The notes: a model not told the origin generated them from the sequence alone. Shown: positions 35,501-42,681, counted from the first letter of the stretch. The stretch: DNA of 42,856 bases from an uncultured Myxococcales bacterium (GCA_937998045.1 CALKVG010000355.1:1-42856), one strand, 5' to 3'. Numbers and translations are program-made.

Positions 35501-35678
35501 GGTCGTCGCGCTGCGCCGCCGCATGGAGCTTCTCCCATGCGTCGGGCGGCAGCGCCCCCCTCGGCATCGCCGCAAGCATCTGGTCCAGCAGGTGCTCTTC
35601 GTCTTGAAGCTTCGCCTCGAACGAGAACGCGGCCGAGAGCGCACTCGACCCGCGCTGCCGAGGCGGCGGCTGTTGCAT
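23508..35678 (-). CDS. Giant TPR-repeat protein (4056 residues)
   Basis: An uninterrupted 12.2-kb frame encoding 4056 residues. ATG 35678 is preceded by a good ribosome-binding site (AGAGGAG, about 8 bases upstream). Almost the whole protein is made of helical repeats of TPR type, about 34-38 residues each, with recurrent motifs such as AIAYLERALSLAPLHAASFE, AIELYLALFADDPHDEEAV and AxxxYxxxLxxDPxxxxA. That gives many tens of repeats. The only clear break is an Arg/Ser/Pro-rich segment near residue 1690 (SARSRRRRTEPPASSPAS). There is no signal peptide, TM helix or enzymatic domain, so it is probably a cytoplasmic scaffold. It is convergent with the Hsp70/J operon with a 4-bp gap. What it binds is unknown. 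Confidence 0.93.
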   Translation of the reverse strand: MQQPPPRQRGSSALSAAFSFEAKLQDEEHLLDQMLAAMPRGALPPDAWEKLHAAAQRDDRLSELAFAFESVSQGKRLKVMQPSAAAEFLFQAARYLADVFGDELGAIAYLERALSLAPLHAASFEKIETLLIKQNQPLKLAETYATAAQHRPRSEQAGWLRRATNLLGQTATADERVVELLQQLLRLEPGDEDARLHLEGLYVKANRLRDVVRLNEQALASEPPPDGPTRVQLLARIVDLYENKLHEPERAMPHIEQLLALEPAHEEARRVAQKLLVVRGLAGRAAAALSTAAEAFGTPQEIARYLAIELDNTRGPKRAALLARLGRLRHERMADDAGAFEALEQAIALDSTDDAVREQYVQLAARLARWSDAAKSLGRVLAAAKDAASKAKASTQMGEMLLRAGDAKRARATLAGVVGAADAPPEVALAAARLLREILEVERDRRALCDVLEMLASLEPDAAARQEANERLADEAAKLPDVPRAIGAYERLLETSARARALDALEPLYKASADPEKRARLLEERARDTADDTTAREVLMRAAQVRAAETKDAAAAIATCRAVVVRFGPATDVLAILVPLLEGERRWPELAEALALEAALTTGAEHAQIMARLGTLRMARLRDVPGAIDAYDEALAFDPFEKTARTTLEKLAALGDHRLAAARVLEPLYRREGATGPLLKVLELRGTLSPELDDRLDALRETADLAVEAGAGEATRAVDAVGRGLAEAVAGGRPLREWLNRLDAIAGAGTDPKRRATILARAVGDHEITSDDLSALAKEAAEALAASGEVQPSIALYRRALAFEPQSQELLSRIDDLLRNQGNPQDRVALYRAAIARRGTEGRSGEPTAGGRDAYRRELLHRIGAIEWRDLGDLEAAVATYGTALADDPDDAEAYTALAELYAQRESWSELCALLDAHATRAEGDEARSTRARLAEVAAAHGDDHRARVQCARLLEDPQLLPEHLDAVERAAERLDDADLARAVLHRRTEMTQDPREQIAWLDRLASLDEERRGDLEGAAAAWKRGAALAESIGDDDTARRLFARARKVAPEDPELTARLAALCERAELWSDLPRLYAWLAEHSADDAQRVDLWLRAAQVLAERLGDPQGAARRAALAFGVAPTRPDVLASFERLSVEAGAGGDFELAVDEVLARIDQDAASDPEDRACLLLAKSRAVAADPHRADDAARTCRALLADPRLGRAHHAEVLATLDARIAADPESPARRADHRWLLEWRAEHAPADQRLAKMLEWARAEEAEFSDPARALAIFRRVLALDADCDEALAAVARLALATGEVDEGLDALRAHRDRAEAAARAGIDLEIARALLARTTRWQEALVALQAVLADTPADAEARALAAQLLAQKATRAGAIAMLEQACEATDDAEARAQILQRLIDAPADAEDAHARREWFGRLCDLERGEGNTEKALATAMRAARELPDVSALWDRAEALARSLGRPDEVAALYEEVLAWQLTREQMLSIGERAVQFYEEWFEDSARVARILERVLEVDPSADWAFDRLKLLLDAAERWDDLFALYDRALASASGKKRTMLLEDAAQTAKDFADRPDRAIQYLEQLHEGNPGDAKLAGSLERLYERQGRYRELVSLLTGRLPALRRDEGRRTRTRIAALWLDELGDAASALDTIEPAIPGDGDDSSGADAAESWAVLERVLASTPPAPEAGRTSGAPSANGSRSARSRRRRTEPPASSPASVRQRAAALLREHYARTGRDADLARVLLVELEAVKAPGERIPRHLAIADLYEKSGDPASALEQVGLAIVLDPGDEARRDRLAQLTEQTGRLERFAELLSAAAEVCEDGALRIALTMQAAAVRADRMGDASGAVTLLGAVLAAPDATPEDTLAAARRLDPLLESSGRSEERLDILERIAGLEEGTGRRDALGQAARLSTQLGQFPRAIESWEKRLADDAQDADALDGLADLLERVARHERLAEVLALRARVAPNRERERADRVRRARLLAEVLNRRNDAVVAWREVEHDFGEADDAALALAELLRDGERWGELASLLERRARNASDDATRAELLRQLGDVQRGPMREDAAAVATYAGALAADPRNAAARAGLLALAHDDALRRAAIGALLIALRACDDWQGVLELTSHRLQAADGTQEKLAVLLEAAELAESRGGDTGLAFEAVRRAFALAPGDAAIGQQLARLAEASGAWQGLVDSYREAIASAHDDPALAAALRAKAAVVLETRLDDPHGALAAYLDVVRDTTDLAAAHAAVRLAAGAIARWEIAARVVTDVVRSRTEVLEELVLGYEAAAGSSGAWDEAARALADATQAAGLSGEAARDLEARVAAWHRDRRADPDAAEAAFRRALSHDEANPALLANLAELQRRTRGRPLVDSLVRLSRATGGDFALLREAIEVACEAIGDRALARAILEELLSLARARWTGESESGAVSLGDPSGLASCAEWGVETLARLLEEGGDERAVVDALVAGASLPFDRTVRRGMQRRGARIALELLGDHERAIELYLALFADDPHDEEAVDRLATTYAAQGRTRALLELRERQLAAASDLTKRAALRLDLARLHIELGDRSRAAETLRATLAEDARNRETVEALASSLAADGRAHEQRELLTDQARLAEEAGDAAWAADLWSRAAALVEERFGDADSAQEYHARVVALEPRAGSLDALARLAAARDDAATAAAWLERLVEVVPAEQRIDAIVRLSDALTSAGNAPRAVERLERALAEHPDADLVRARLAALYREQGQWSLLAQLLGDAAAHAPDKATRMASLLEAATLLADRCNQPDLAVSLLEQASDLAPDDAAVRLRLADALARARRFDDARGILQAMIAAFGGRRPKERAPVHYQIARLELAMGNRARALVELDTATRVDPQNPEILRALAQLARDDGQLDRAERSYRALLLVLRRKEDAAEGGRGIARSDVLLELSAIARQQGETERASEILESALEAASRTEFEQEALERTLRARNDDETLVRVLEAKLARVGESAATSGTLAELATVLADRLQRPGQALAVRLRAVAADPGSAAVHEAALALARAMGATNRYVDATSSLVDRAIDAGDLPLACALLVRLGGVAEEDLKDGARSARLLERAVDLGLRSPEVLRALDRAYERLGDTASQARVLSMRIEVEALEAGRRAAGDAMYRLAALRLSSRETLDEGVEILQTAIDLDPQLERAEEALRAAVAIDPTHLRVLELYETVGRKPGHERALVDALRLRAQRPNGGVETVREAVEVAMRIGDPALAESLLERFVAGEESVSQNGANLAWAMAALGDLREAAGDVRRAVDLKRSAAKVADPEIARKLAFEVARLAAERLDDLELAAAMYEALHTADPADREAWEPLAGVYRRLGQWRKLVDLLAEVVDRVDAASERARLRLERVRVLVQELGVGDADAIPLLREIVDEDAGHPEAALMLASILERTGGRSELATLLARQIDSAKDRGDAGAVASLCLRLGRLLGETDRAEARNVYYTGLDWDAKNPELLGALLALLDDDADSGERADLAERRLAVEQGPGAEDMALSLYAIRTEIGDERGAERALELGFRAHPASAAVRDRLESAYLAKGEWRKLAELWVVDASARVDLDERIALLRKAGTLWRSRLDDPKNAAAVLRRAREMAPDDATLLRDYVDMLVEAGDREGALAELNAAIERVPEGDRRRAPLLAARAQLRTAAGDAGGSLADLEQAFSLEEPVYAGALAAQLEAARNAAREAGDAASSRAVALRLAHVLPYTGEVGTARTILIELVKQDTKDVPALRAMADLESRLGHWDAAIAVLRRLVALEDGPQIVATALRLSHACEVAGRPGDARGALERARTIAPDNGALRARLESLYERTGAWRELANVALEDARESGDVAERFARLVRAGSILLERAAEPAAAVAPLEEAHALRPADPDCVGLLADALTLCDRAQESVALLEQAIAPSKGRRSRELAPLYLRLARAARHTEDSAGELRALGYALDCDSQNGAVCADVAARALELEQFDLANRALRAVTLLKEPGPLSKAIAYLQMGEIARRQSDPKRALALLKRALMEDPTLEDARAMVDAMERGLST

Positions 35679-35794
35679 GGGGCGACTCCTCTGGGAGGCA
35701 ATGGCCAGAGTACCCCGGCTGCAAGGGATGTGGGCGCCAGAAAACGGGTCCAGCTCTGCCGGGCGACGGCATCCCCGTTGCCATACCGAGCGCC

Positions 35795-36127
35795 ATGGAA
35801 ACCCGGCCCGGCGCAGTTCTCCTCGCGGCGCTCCGAACTCCTCTCGCGCCCTTCGCGCTTGCCGCCCTCGCGTTCGCTACCACCTCCTGCGACTACGTGG
35901 CGGCGAACCGCCACAGTCGCACGGGGGGCGCCCTCGCGGCAGACCGTGCTTCCCGGGTGCCCAGCGACATCGTCTTTTATCCGCACGTCCTTTTCGGCGG
36001 CGACGACGCGTATCTGGTCGACGGCCGATGGTACCGGCCCGCCGCCGAGGGATGGCGCGTCTTCACGAGCGAGCCGCTGGAACTCGACCTCCTGCGGAGG
36101 ACCCTCGAGCAAACCGCGGAGAGGTAG
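35795..36127 (+). CDS. Small lipoprotein
   Basis: A 110-residue predicted lipoprotein. ATG 35795 gives a signal peptide ending FATTSC with lipidated Cys at residue 32; the frame runs further upstream without a signal, so longer starts are unlikely. The mature domain is compact and aromatic (DIVFYPHVLFGGDDAYLVDG, then RWYRPAAEGWRVFTSEPLEL). I recognise no named family. It is divergent from the giant TPR gene (116-bp gap) and convergent with the dnaJ-like gene. Confidence 0.8.
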   Translation: METRPGAVLLAALRTPLAPFALAALAFATTSCDYVAANRHSRTGGALAADRASRVPSDIVFYPHVLFGGDDAYLVDGRWYRPAAEGWRVFTSEPLELDLLRRTLEQTAER

Positions 36128-36136
36128 GGGCGAGGC

Positions 36137-36180
36137 AGTGTCCGGTTATTTGCCCCAAAAAGACCGCGACTCGGGACACT
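36137..36180. terminator. Possible bidirectional terminator
   Basis: AGTGTCC (36137-36143) and GGACACT (36174-36180) form a 7-bp inverted repeat around a 30-base loop that contains a short A-run (36157-36161). It sits between the convergent lipoprotein and dnaJ-like genes and touches the latter's stop codon. There is no clear T-tract, so this is tentative. Confidence 0.35.
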
Positions 36181-37144
36181 ACAGCCTGATGTCCTTGCGG
36201 GGATCCTCCGCCTGGAACTTGGCGAGGCGCTCGATCAGTTCGGCCACGTCCGGGCTGCGATCGGTGGGCAGGCGGATGAGGAAGTGGACGAACAGGTCCC
36301 CGGGCGTGCGCCCCTTGCGCGCGACGCCCTTGCCGCGCAGCCGGACGACGTCGCCGCTCTGCGTCCCCGGGGGGACCTTCAAAGTGACCGACCCGTCGAT
36401 GGTGGGCACCTTCACCTTCGCGCCGTCGTAGGCCTCCGCCGTGGTCACCGGCAAATCGAGGTGGAGGTCGTCGCTTTCCCGGCGGAACTGCGGGTGCGGC
36501 GTGACGTGAATCGTGAGTACCAAGTCGCCGGCCGGTCCGCCGCTCGGCGAGGGCCCTCCCTGGCCGGCGATGCGAACGCGGCTGCCCTCGGACGCGCCCG
36601 GCGGGATGCGCACCGTGACCGGGGCGCTGGCGTGCCCCTGGGGCCGTAGCTCGAGCGTTGCGCCCCGGAGCGCCGAGGCGAAGTCGATCGTGATCTCGCT
36701 CTCCAGGTCCGGCCCCTTCATCGGCCCGCGGCCGCGGCGCGCTCGGCCGATGAGATCCCCGAACAGATCGCCGATGCCGCCGGCGTTCCCACCGGCGAAG
36801 AGGTCCTCGAGGTCGACCGTCTGACCGCCCCCGACGCCGTAGCGCCCGCCGGCCGCGCCCGCGCGGCCCTGCTGCGCCGCCCACTGACGGTACGCGCGGA
36901 CGCGCTCGGGGTCGAACCCTTCGCGCAGGCCCTCCTCGCCGAATTCGTCGTATAGCTTCCGCTTTTTCGCGTCGCCCAGCACGTCGTAGGCGTGGTTCAC
37001 CTGCTTGAAGCGGTCCTCCGCCTTCTTGTTCCCCGGGTTCTTGTCGGGGTGAAGCTGCGAGGCGAGCTTGCGGTACGCCTTCTTGATGGAGTCCGCCTCT
37101 GCGCCCTTGGAGACGCCGAGCACGGCGTAAAGGTCTTCGGCCAT
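36179..37144 (-). CDS. DnaJ/CbpA-type co-chaperone
   Basis: A 321-residue class B J protein. The J domain covers about 4-70 with HPD at 32-34 (KLASQLHPDKNPG). A Gly-rich region follows (GAAGGRYGVGGG and DLFAGGNAGGIGDLFGDL), then two beta-sandwich client-binding domains (ITIDFASALRGATLEL and VTLKVPPGTQSGDVVRLRGKG) and a dimerisation end. There is no zinc-finger CxxCxGxG region, which separates it from DnaJ and puts it with CbpA. I chose ATG 37144 because it gives the standard MAEDLYAVLGV; the frame is open to 37189. It may serve the nearby Hsp70 or the main cellular DnaK. Confidence 0.93.
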   Translation of the reverse strand: MAEDLYAVLGVSKGAEADSIKKAYRKLASQLHPDKNPGNKKAEDRFKQVNHAYDVLGDAKKRKLYDEFGEEGLREGFDPERVRAYRQWAAQQGRAGAAGGRYGVGGGQTVDLEDLFAGGNAGGIGDLFGDLIGRARRGRGPMKGPDLESEITIDFASALRGATLELRPQGHASAPVTVRIPPGASEGSRVRIAGQGGPSPSGGPAGDLVLTIHVTPHPQFRRESDDLHLDLPVTTAEAYDGAKVKVPTIDGSVTLKVPPGTQSGDVVRLRGKGVARKGRTPGDLFVHFLIRLPTDRSPDVAELIERLAKFQAEDPRKDIRL

Positions 37145-37209
37145 CGCAGTTGCGACGGCGAACGTAAGTCGGGCCGGTCCCGCCTGCAATGCGGACGTGG
37201 GTTGCGGCG

Positions 37210-37923
37210 CTAGACCTGCGGGTCAGCTGCCAGCAGGATGTCGTTCGCCCGCGGCACGGAGAGGACCAGCCCCCGCGCGTACAGGCGGGTGCGCTCGGCC
37301 TCCTCGAGGTCGCCGGATCGGTCGCGTGTGGCCGCGTGCAGGAGGATCGCCGCGGTGACGCTCACGTTCAGGCTCTCGACGAAGCCTCGCATGGGCACGC
37401 GCACGCGCGCCGAGCACGCCCGCGCGATCTGGTGGCGGATCCCCTCGCGCTCGTTGCCCAGCACCAGCGCCAACCGCGGCATGCGACCGAGATCCTCGGG
37501 CGTGAGGTCGCCCTCCGGGTGCGTCGCGACGAGCGGCAGGCCCTCGGCGCGCGCGCGCGCGATGACCGCGCTCGCGTCCTGGTAACAGACGACGTCGATC
37601 CACTTCTGCGCGCCCCGCGAGACGCTGCGCGCGACGACGAAGGGCGTGCCCGGGCGCTCGACCACGTGCAGTCGCTGGACCCCGAAGGCCTCACACGAGC
37701 GCAGCACCGCCGCGCCGTTGTGCGGGTCGTACGGCCCGTCGAACACCACGCTCACGCTCGCCAGGCGCCTGGCGATGACCCCCTTGAGCCGCTCGCGTCG
37801 CTCCTCGGTCACGAGCGGCTCGAGGACGCGGATCACCCGCTCGACGCCGAGGCTCTCGGCGCGCGCGACGAGCGGGTCGACGAGCTCCTCGGGCCCGAGG
37901 ACTCCAGGCGTTCTCCGGCGCAT
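37210..37923 (-). CDS. trmH: TrmH-family RNA 2'-O-methyltransferase
   Basis: A 237-residue SPOUT-class enzyme. Motif 1 is NGAAVLR (Asn69, Arg75); motif 2 is LALVLGNEREGI; motif 3 is VPMRGFVESLNVSVTAAILL, which forms the trefoil knot that binds S-adenosylmethionine. Length and motif context best fit TrmH, which methylates G18 of tRNA, but other TrmH-family members act on rRNA. I chose ATG 37923 because it gives the family's usual N-terminal helix (ERVIRVLEPLVTEERRERL); upstream starts would overlap the divergent gene. It lies 65 bp downstream of the dnaJ-like gene's start on the same strand and upstream of it in transcription order. Confidence 0.9.
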   Translation of the reverse strand: MRRRTPGVLGPEELVDPLVARAESLGVERVIRVLEPLVTEERRERLKGVIARRLASVSVVFDGPYDPHNGAAVLRSCEAFGVQRLHVVERPGTPFVVARSVSRGAQKWIDVVCYQDASAVIARARAEGLPLVATHPEGDLTPEDLGRMPRLALVLGNEREGIRHQIARACSARVRVPMRGFVESLNVSVTAAILLHAATRDRSGDLEEAERTRLYARGLVLSVPRANDILLAADPQV

Positions 37924-38066
37924 TCGCCGGGGAAGGCTAGCCAGAAGCCTGACCTCGTTCGAGGGCCGGGCTAAAGTCCGTGAGCGCGCCGTTTCTCCGC
38001 CGTACGTCGACATACGCCGGGGCGAAGGTTCGCCGTCGCCGCCCGTCCAACGCTGCAATCCTCCCG

Positions 38067-41000
38067 ATGGCCAGCACCCGGTTTCGACCCCCCTCCAGCG
38101 GGCCCGGAGACCCGACGCCCCCGGCGGAAGGGGAGGCTCCCTCCCGTGAGAGCCAGTTGCCGGCCGCTCGCAAGCGGCGGCGGCGGCGGGACCCCTGGCG
38201 GGCGCTGGCTCAAGCCATCTGCGCGGTCCTGGCGGTGGTGGGAGCGCTGCCGTTCGCCGCTACCCTGGTCGTCCGGTCGTCGTGGGCCCGGACCTGGGCG
38301 GCGCAGAAGACCGAGCAACTCCTGCGGGGGCAGGGCATCGCCGCGACGTACTCGCCCTCGCTGCGGATCTGGCCGCTCGCGGTCGAGCTCGGGCACGTGC
38401 GCGTCGACTCGATCGACGGTGGTGCCGCTGCGCTCGAGTGCGATCGGCTGCGTGTCCGCCCGAAGATCTTCGCGCTGCTGGCGGGGAAGCTGGCCGTGGA
38501 CGAGGTGGAGCTCGACCAGCCGCGGGTGCGCATCGTCGTTCACGACGGCCAAGTCGCCAACCTGCACCTCCCCGAGGAGAAGCCCAGGAGCAAGGGCCCC
38601 GTCCGCTCGCCCCTGCAGACGCTCGCGCTGACCGACGCCTCGATCGACCTGGACGTCGACGGCACCCGCGTGCAGGCGCGTGCGCTCGACCTCGACGTCA
38701 CGGCCGAGGACGACCCCGCCGGCGCCTCCTTCGAGATCGCCCTGCGCGCGGGGCGGGCCGCCGTCCACCGGCCGCGGGCCCGGGCGGACGGGACGGTGTC
38801 CACCGACGACGACGCCCTTTGCTCGATCGAGGGTCGGGTTCGGGTCGAGCCCGACAGCATCCTGGTGCGCCGGCTCGAGGGCGTCGGCTCCGCCGACCTC
38901 GACGCAGCCCCGGGTACCACGCCGGCGTGCGACCTCCCCCACTCCGACAAGCGGCGCGTCGAGGTTTCGCTCGGCCATCTGCACGTCGTGCTGCCGAAGG
39001 CCGACCCGGAAGCGAAGCCATCGGGCTCCGAGGCGCCGGGCGTGTCCTTCGCCGACGTCGCGTTCGACGGCCACGTGCGCGTCCGCGCGCCCATCGCGCT
39101 CGCCGAACGCGCCGCGAGCCTCCCCGAGACCGACGGCTGGGTCGGCCTCGACGCCGACGTTCGCTACGCGCACGACACCATCTTGCCCGACGTGAGCGGC
39201 ACGGTCGAAGCCCACGACGTCCGCCTGGCGCAGTACGCGTTCGCGCACGACTTCTCGAGTCAGATCAGCGTTCGGCGCAACATCGTCCAGAGCCCGATCA
39301 CGACGCTGCGGCTCGCGAACGGCGTCGTCACGCTCTCGGATACCGTCGTGGACCCCCTCGCCAGAGGCGGCAAGCTCGAGAAAACGCGCCTCGACGCGAC
39401 GGGCGTCGACTTCACGGCGCTCATGCGCGACCTCGGCGTCCACCCGAACTCGTACGTCGGCTGGGAGGTCCGCGAGCTGCACGTGCCGATGGTGTCGGGC
39501 ACCTTCGCTCCCCTCAAGCTCGACGGCGACTTGACGGGCAAGACATACAACTTCGGCGTGTACGATCGCCCGGCGGAGGACCACACCCGCGAGCGCCTGG
39601 TCGGCTTCTCCGACGCGCAGATCGCGGCGCATCTGGCCGTGCGCCCGGACGCCATCAAGTTCACGGACGTGCGCGCGACGCTCCCGCATTCCCACATCGA
39701 GGGGGGCTTCGTGTCGCTCGGCTTCCACAACGATCTGCGCGTGGATGCGCCGCACGTGTCGTGCGACCTCGTCGACATTTCGCCGCTCGGGCCGGTCGTC
39801 ATGCGCGGCAAGGTGGAGGCGAGCGCGCGCCTCGGCGGAACGTTCAACCGCCCGGAGGTGGAGGGCGACATCCAGTCGATCGCCGGCTACGCCGTGGCGG
39901 ACGTCGCGTTCGGCGACCTGTCGTCGGGTCACGTGAAGGTCGACGTGACGATCCCCGAAGTGGAGGTGACCGGAGTCCGCGCCAAGCGGCGCGACAGCGC
40001 CTACGAGGTCCCGACGGCCACGCTGCGGTTCGGCGGCGCGCGCGGCTTCGTCGTGAACGCGGTCGGATCGAGCTCCGGCTTCGGTCTGCGCGACCTGCTC
40101 TCGATGTTCGCCCTCGACGACGACCCGCGCTTCGACGGCCTCGACGCGAAGATGGCCACTCGGGCCGACGTCCACGTCGCGCTCGGCGGCCCGGAGGACG
40201 CGTGCGGCGGCGGCTACCTCTCCGTCGACGCGAAGTCGCACATCCTGGGAGCGGAGCTCTACGGCGAGCGGTTCGCTCGCGGCGAGGCCGACGTGGCGCT
40301 GCGCTGGTACGACCGCCAGCAAGGGATCGCGGGTGCGGACGTGGACGTCCGATCCTTCGTCCTGGACAAGGTGCAGCCGCCGCAGGGCACGCGCGCCGGC
40401 GCCACGGGAACCGTCCTCGGTTCGGCGTCGATCCGGCGGGGCGGTTCGCTGTCGGCCAACGTGATGATCGAGGGCGTCCCGCTTTCGCGCGTCGACGCGC
40501 TCGGGCCCGTCGCGCGCGACGTCGAAGGGAGCGTGTCCGGCGTCGCGCACGTGACCGGGAACCTCGACGACTCCCGATCGGATGCCGGGTTCGTCGCGCG
40601 GGCCGAGCTGGACGTGGCGGGGACGCGCGTCCGAGAGGTGCCCTTCCCGCCGTCGCACCTCGACGTGCGCATGACCCATCACCTGACCCAGGCGAAGAAG
40701 ACGACCGGACACACGAGGTGCGGCGCCCCGATCGGAGCTCCGTTCGACAAGGCCACCTACCTCGCCGATACGTCGTCGCACGGCGAGTGGACCGTCAACG
40801 GCGACCTCCTGGGGGGCACGCTGCTCGTGCGCGACCTCGTCGCGACGCGCGCGAAGGCGCCGGCGATCTCGGGCCGAGTCTCGTTCCGCGGCGTCGATCT
40901 CGGCGCTCTCGTCCGCGCCACCATCGAGTCCAAGGCGGAGGCGAGCGAACCGATCGACGCGCCCGCCTCGTCTGCGCTGGGGGGCCAGCTGTGGGGAGAG

Positions 41001-42671
41001 CTCATCATCGACGACGTCGCGCTCGATCGGCTGCCTGCGTCGCGCGCGCGCTTCTTCGTCGGCCCGACCGTCGTGTCGCGCGGCGGGCAGCGGCTCACGC
41101 TCAAGCCGCCGCGGGACCCGCTCGTCCTCGCGAACGACGCGATCGAGACGCCGCCCCTCGAGGTCACGCTGGAGACCCCCGACGGCTTCCGCGGCGGTTT
41201 CGTCCTGAGCGGTCGCGTGGCCAGGGCCACGAGCGATCCGACCTTCGCGCTCCAGGCGAAGCTCGATCCGGTGGACCTGGAGGTCCTGAAGCGCATCGTC
41301 CCACGCGTCGACGCGGCCCGGGGTCAGGTCGAAGGGGGCTTCCGCATCACCGGCCCGGCGGCGGCACCGGCGATCACCGGCGAGCTCCACGCGCGCGGCG
41401 AACAGATCGAGGTCCACGGTCTGCCGAGCTCCATCAGCGACGTCCGCATCGACGTCCGCGCCAGCCCGAGCGAGCTCTCGGCGTCCGGTCAGGGCAAGTT
41501 CGCCGGGGGGACCGTGTCGTTCGACGGGTCGGTGCCCGTGCGCGGACTCGAGCTCGGTCCGCTCGAGTCGCGCGTCACCGCGCGCGGCGTGCGGTTGACC
41601 CCTGCGGAGGGAGTCTCCGCGACGGTGGACGCCGATCTCCAGGTCACCTACGACGCAAAGGCGAGCGGCGAGGGCGGCGCGCTCCCCCGCGTGACCGGAC
41701 AGGTGGGGATCGCGTCGTTCGCGTACACCCGCCCGATTTCGCTCGCGACCGACCTGACGTCGCTCGGCACCCGCGCGCGGCGTACGGAGGTCAACGCGTA
41801 CGATCCGTCGCTTGACTTCGTCGCGCTCGACGTGCGCCTCTCCGCGCGCACCCCGCTGGTGATCAAAAATAACCTGGTCGAGGTGCAGCTCGCGATCGAC
41901 TCGGGGTCGCTCGACGTGACCGGCAGCAATCAGCGCATCGGCCTGCGCGGCGCGCTGCGCACGCTTGCGGGCGGTCGCTTCCACTTCCAGCAGAGCGAAT
42001 TCGAGGTTCGCCAGGGGCTCATCCGCTTCGACGACCCGACACGCATCGCCCCGAACGTCGACATCACCGCCATCACCGAATACAGGCGCTACACCGACAC
42101 GAGCGCCGGAGCGGCGGCGGGCGCCGGCACGGGCGGAGGTCCGTCGGCCGCGTCCATCGGCTCGACGCGCGGAGGCTCGCTGTGGCGCATCACGCTCCAC
42201 GCGCACGGCGACGCCGACAACGTGCGCGTCGAGATGACGAGCGAGCCGTCGCTTTCGCAGGAGGACATCGTTCTCCTCCTCACCGTGGGGATGACGCGCG
42301 CCGAGCTCGACCAGCTGCAGGCGAGCGGCATGGGCGGCATCGCCCTCGGCGCCCTCGGCACCGCCACCGGCGCCGATCGCGCGGTCAAGAAGGCGATCCC
42401 CATCATCGACGACTTCCGCTTCGGCAGCGCGTACTCGACGGCCACCGGCAAGACCGAGCCGCAGCTCACCGTGGGCAAGCGCCTCACCAACGACCTGCGG
42501 GCGAGCGTCACCGCAGGGCTGTCGGAGGATCGCGAGCTGCGCTCGAACATCGAGTGGCGGCTCAACAACCGCCTGAGCGTGCAGGGGTCGTACGACAACA
42601 TCAACGACGTTTCGTCGTCTGCGCTCGGCAACCTGGGACTCGACTTACGCTGGCGCCTCGAGTTCGAGTAG
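38067..42671 (+). CDS. tamB: TamB/AsmA-like envelope protein
   Basis: About 1534 residues from ATG 38067 (a GTG at 37980 would add 29 and cannot be ruled out). A basic N-terminus (RKRRRRRDPWRAL) and one TM helix (ICAVLAVVGALPFAATLVV) anchor it in the inner membrane. The rest is a long periplasmic series of beta repeats of the AsmA/TamB kind (LDATGVDFTALMRDLGV, DVTGSNQRIGLRGALRTLAGG). The C-terminus has the TamB domain: LRFHFQ-like AGGRFHFQQSEFEVRQGLI, SEPSLSQEDIVLLLTVGMT and a final beta segment ending LRWRLEFE. TamB proteins bridge the periplasm, helping outer-membrane assembly or lipid transport. A secreted protein gene starts 10 bp downstream, as expected for a tam-like pair. The N-terminal tail contains a probable palindromic element copy. 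Confidence 0.87.
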   Translation: MASTRFRPPSSGPGDPTPPAEGEAPSRESQLPAARKRRRRRDPWRALAQAICAVLAVVGALPFAATLVVRSSWARTWAAQKTEQLLRGQGIAATYSPSLRIWPLAVELGHVRVDSIDGGAAALECDRLRVRPKIFALLAGKLAVDEVELDQPRVRIVVHDGQVANLHLPEEKPRSKGPVRSPLQTLALTDASIDLDVDGTRVQARALDLDVTAEDDPAGASFEIALRAGRAAVHRPRARADGTVSTDDDALCSIEGRVRVEPDSILVRRLEGVGSADLDAAPGTTPACDLPHSDKRRVEVSLGHLHVVLPKADPEAKPSGSEAPGVSFADVAFDGHVRVRAPIALAERAASLPETDGWVGLDADVRYAHDTILPDVSGTVEAHDVRLAQYAFAHDFSSQISVRRNIVQSPITTLRLANGVVTLSDTVVDPLARGGKLEKTRLDATGVDFTALMRDLGVHPNSYVGWEVRELHVPMVSGTFAPLKLDGDLTGKTYNFGVYDRPAEDHTRERLVGFSDAQIAAHLAVRPDAIKFTDVRATLPHSHIEGGFVSLGFHNDLRVDAPHVSCDLVDISPLGPVVMRGKVEASARLGGTFNRPEVEGDIQSIAGYAVADVAFGDLSSGHVKVDVTIPEVEVTGVRAKRRDSAYEVPTATLRFGGARGFVVNAVGSSSGFGLRDLLSMFALDDDPRFDGLDAKMATRADVHVALGGPEDACGGGYLSVDAKSHILGAELYGERFARGEADVALRWYDRQQGIAGADVDVRSFVLDKVQPPQGTRAGATGTVLGSASIRRGGSLSANVMIEGVPLSRVDALGPVARDVEGSVSGVAHVTGNLDDSRSDAGFVARAELDVAGTRVREVPFPPSHLDVRMTHHLTQAKKTTGHTRCGAPIGAPFDKATYLADTSSHGEWTVNGDLLGGTLLVRDLVATRAKAPAISGRVSFRGVDLGALVRATIESKAEASEPIDAPASSALGGQLWGELIIDDVALDRLPASRARFFVGPTVVSRGGQRLTLKPPRDPLVLANDAIETPPLEVTLETPDGFRGGFVLSGRVARATSDPTFALQAKLDPVDLEVLKRIVPRVDAARGQVEGGFRITGPAAAPAITGELHARGEQIEVHGLPSSISDVRIDVRASPSELSASGQGKFAGGTVSFDGSVPVRGLELGPLESRVTARGVRLTPAEGVSATVDADLQVTYDAKASGEGGALPRVTGQVGIASFAYTRPISLATDLTSLGTRARRTEVNAYDPSLDFVALDVRLSARTPLVIKNNLVEVQLAIDSGSLDVTGSNQRIGLRGALRTLAGGRFHFQQSEFEVRQGLIRFDDPTRIAPNVDITAITEYRRYTDTSAGAAAGAGTGGGPSAASIGSTRGGSLWRITLHAHGDADNVRVEMTSEPSLSQEDIVLLLTVGMTRAELDQLQASGMGGIALGALGTATGADRAVKKAIPIIDDFRFGSAYSTATGKTEPQLTVGKRLTNDLRASVTAGLSEDRELRSNIEWRLNNRLSVQGSYDNINDVSSSALGNLGLDLRWRLEFE
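38078..38119 (-). repeat. Diverged copy of the pilQ-type palindromic element
   Basis: Ungapped comparison with the reverse complement of the pilQ unit gives about 30 of 42 matches, including the 10-base run ggtttcgacc and the block cggagac. It is read as TRFRPPSSGPGDPTPP in the TamB-like protein, which parallels RFRPRSGIAGDVPS from the antisense frame of the pilQ unit. The copy is in opposite orientation to its gene compared with pilQ, and in the disordered N-terminal tail before the TM helix. The palindrome itself is mostly lost, so chance or composition cannot be fully excluded. Confidence 0.55.
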
Positions 42672-42681
42672 CACTCGGAAC

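Noticed and set aside
37971..42206. A 1411-codon open frame antisense to the TamB-like gene
   Set aside because: Same reason: compositionally biased shadow of a gene with recognisable TamB features on the plus strand.
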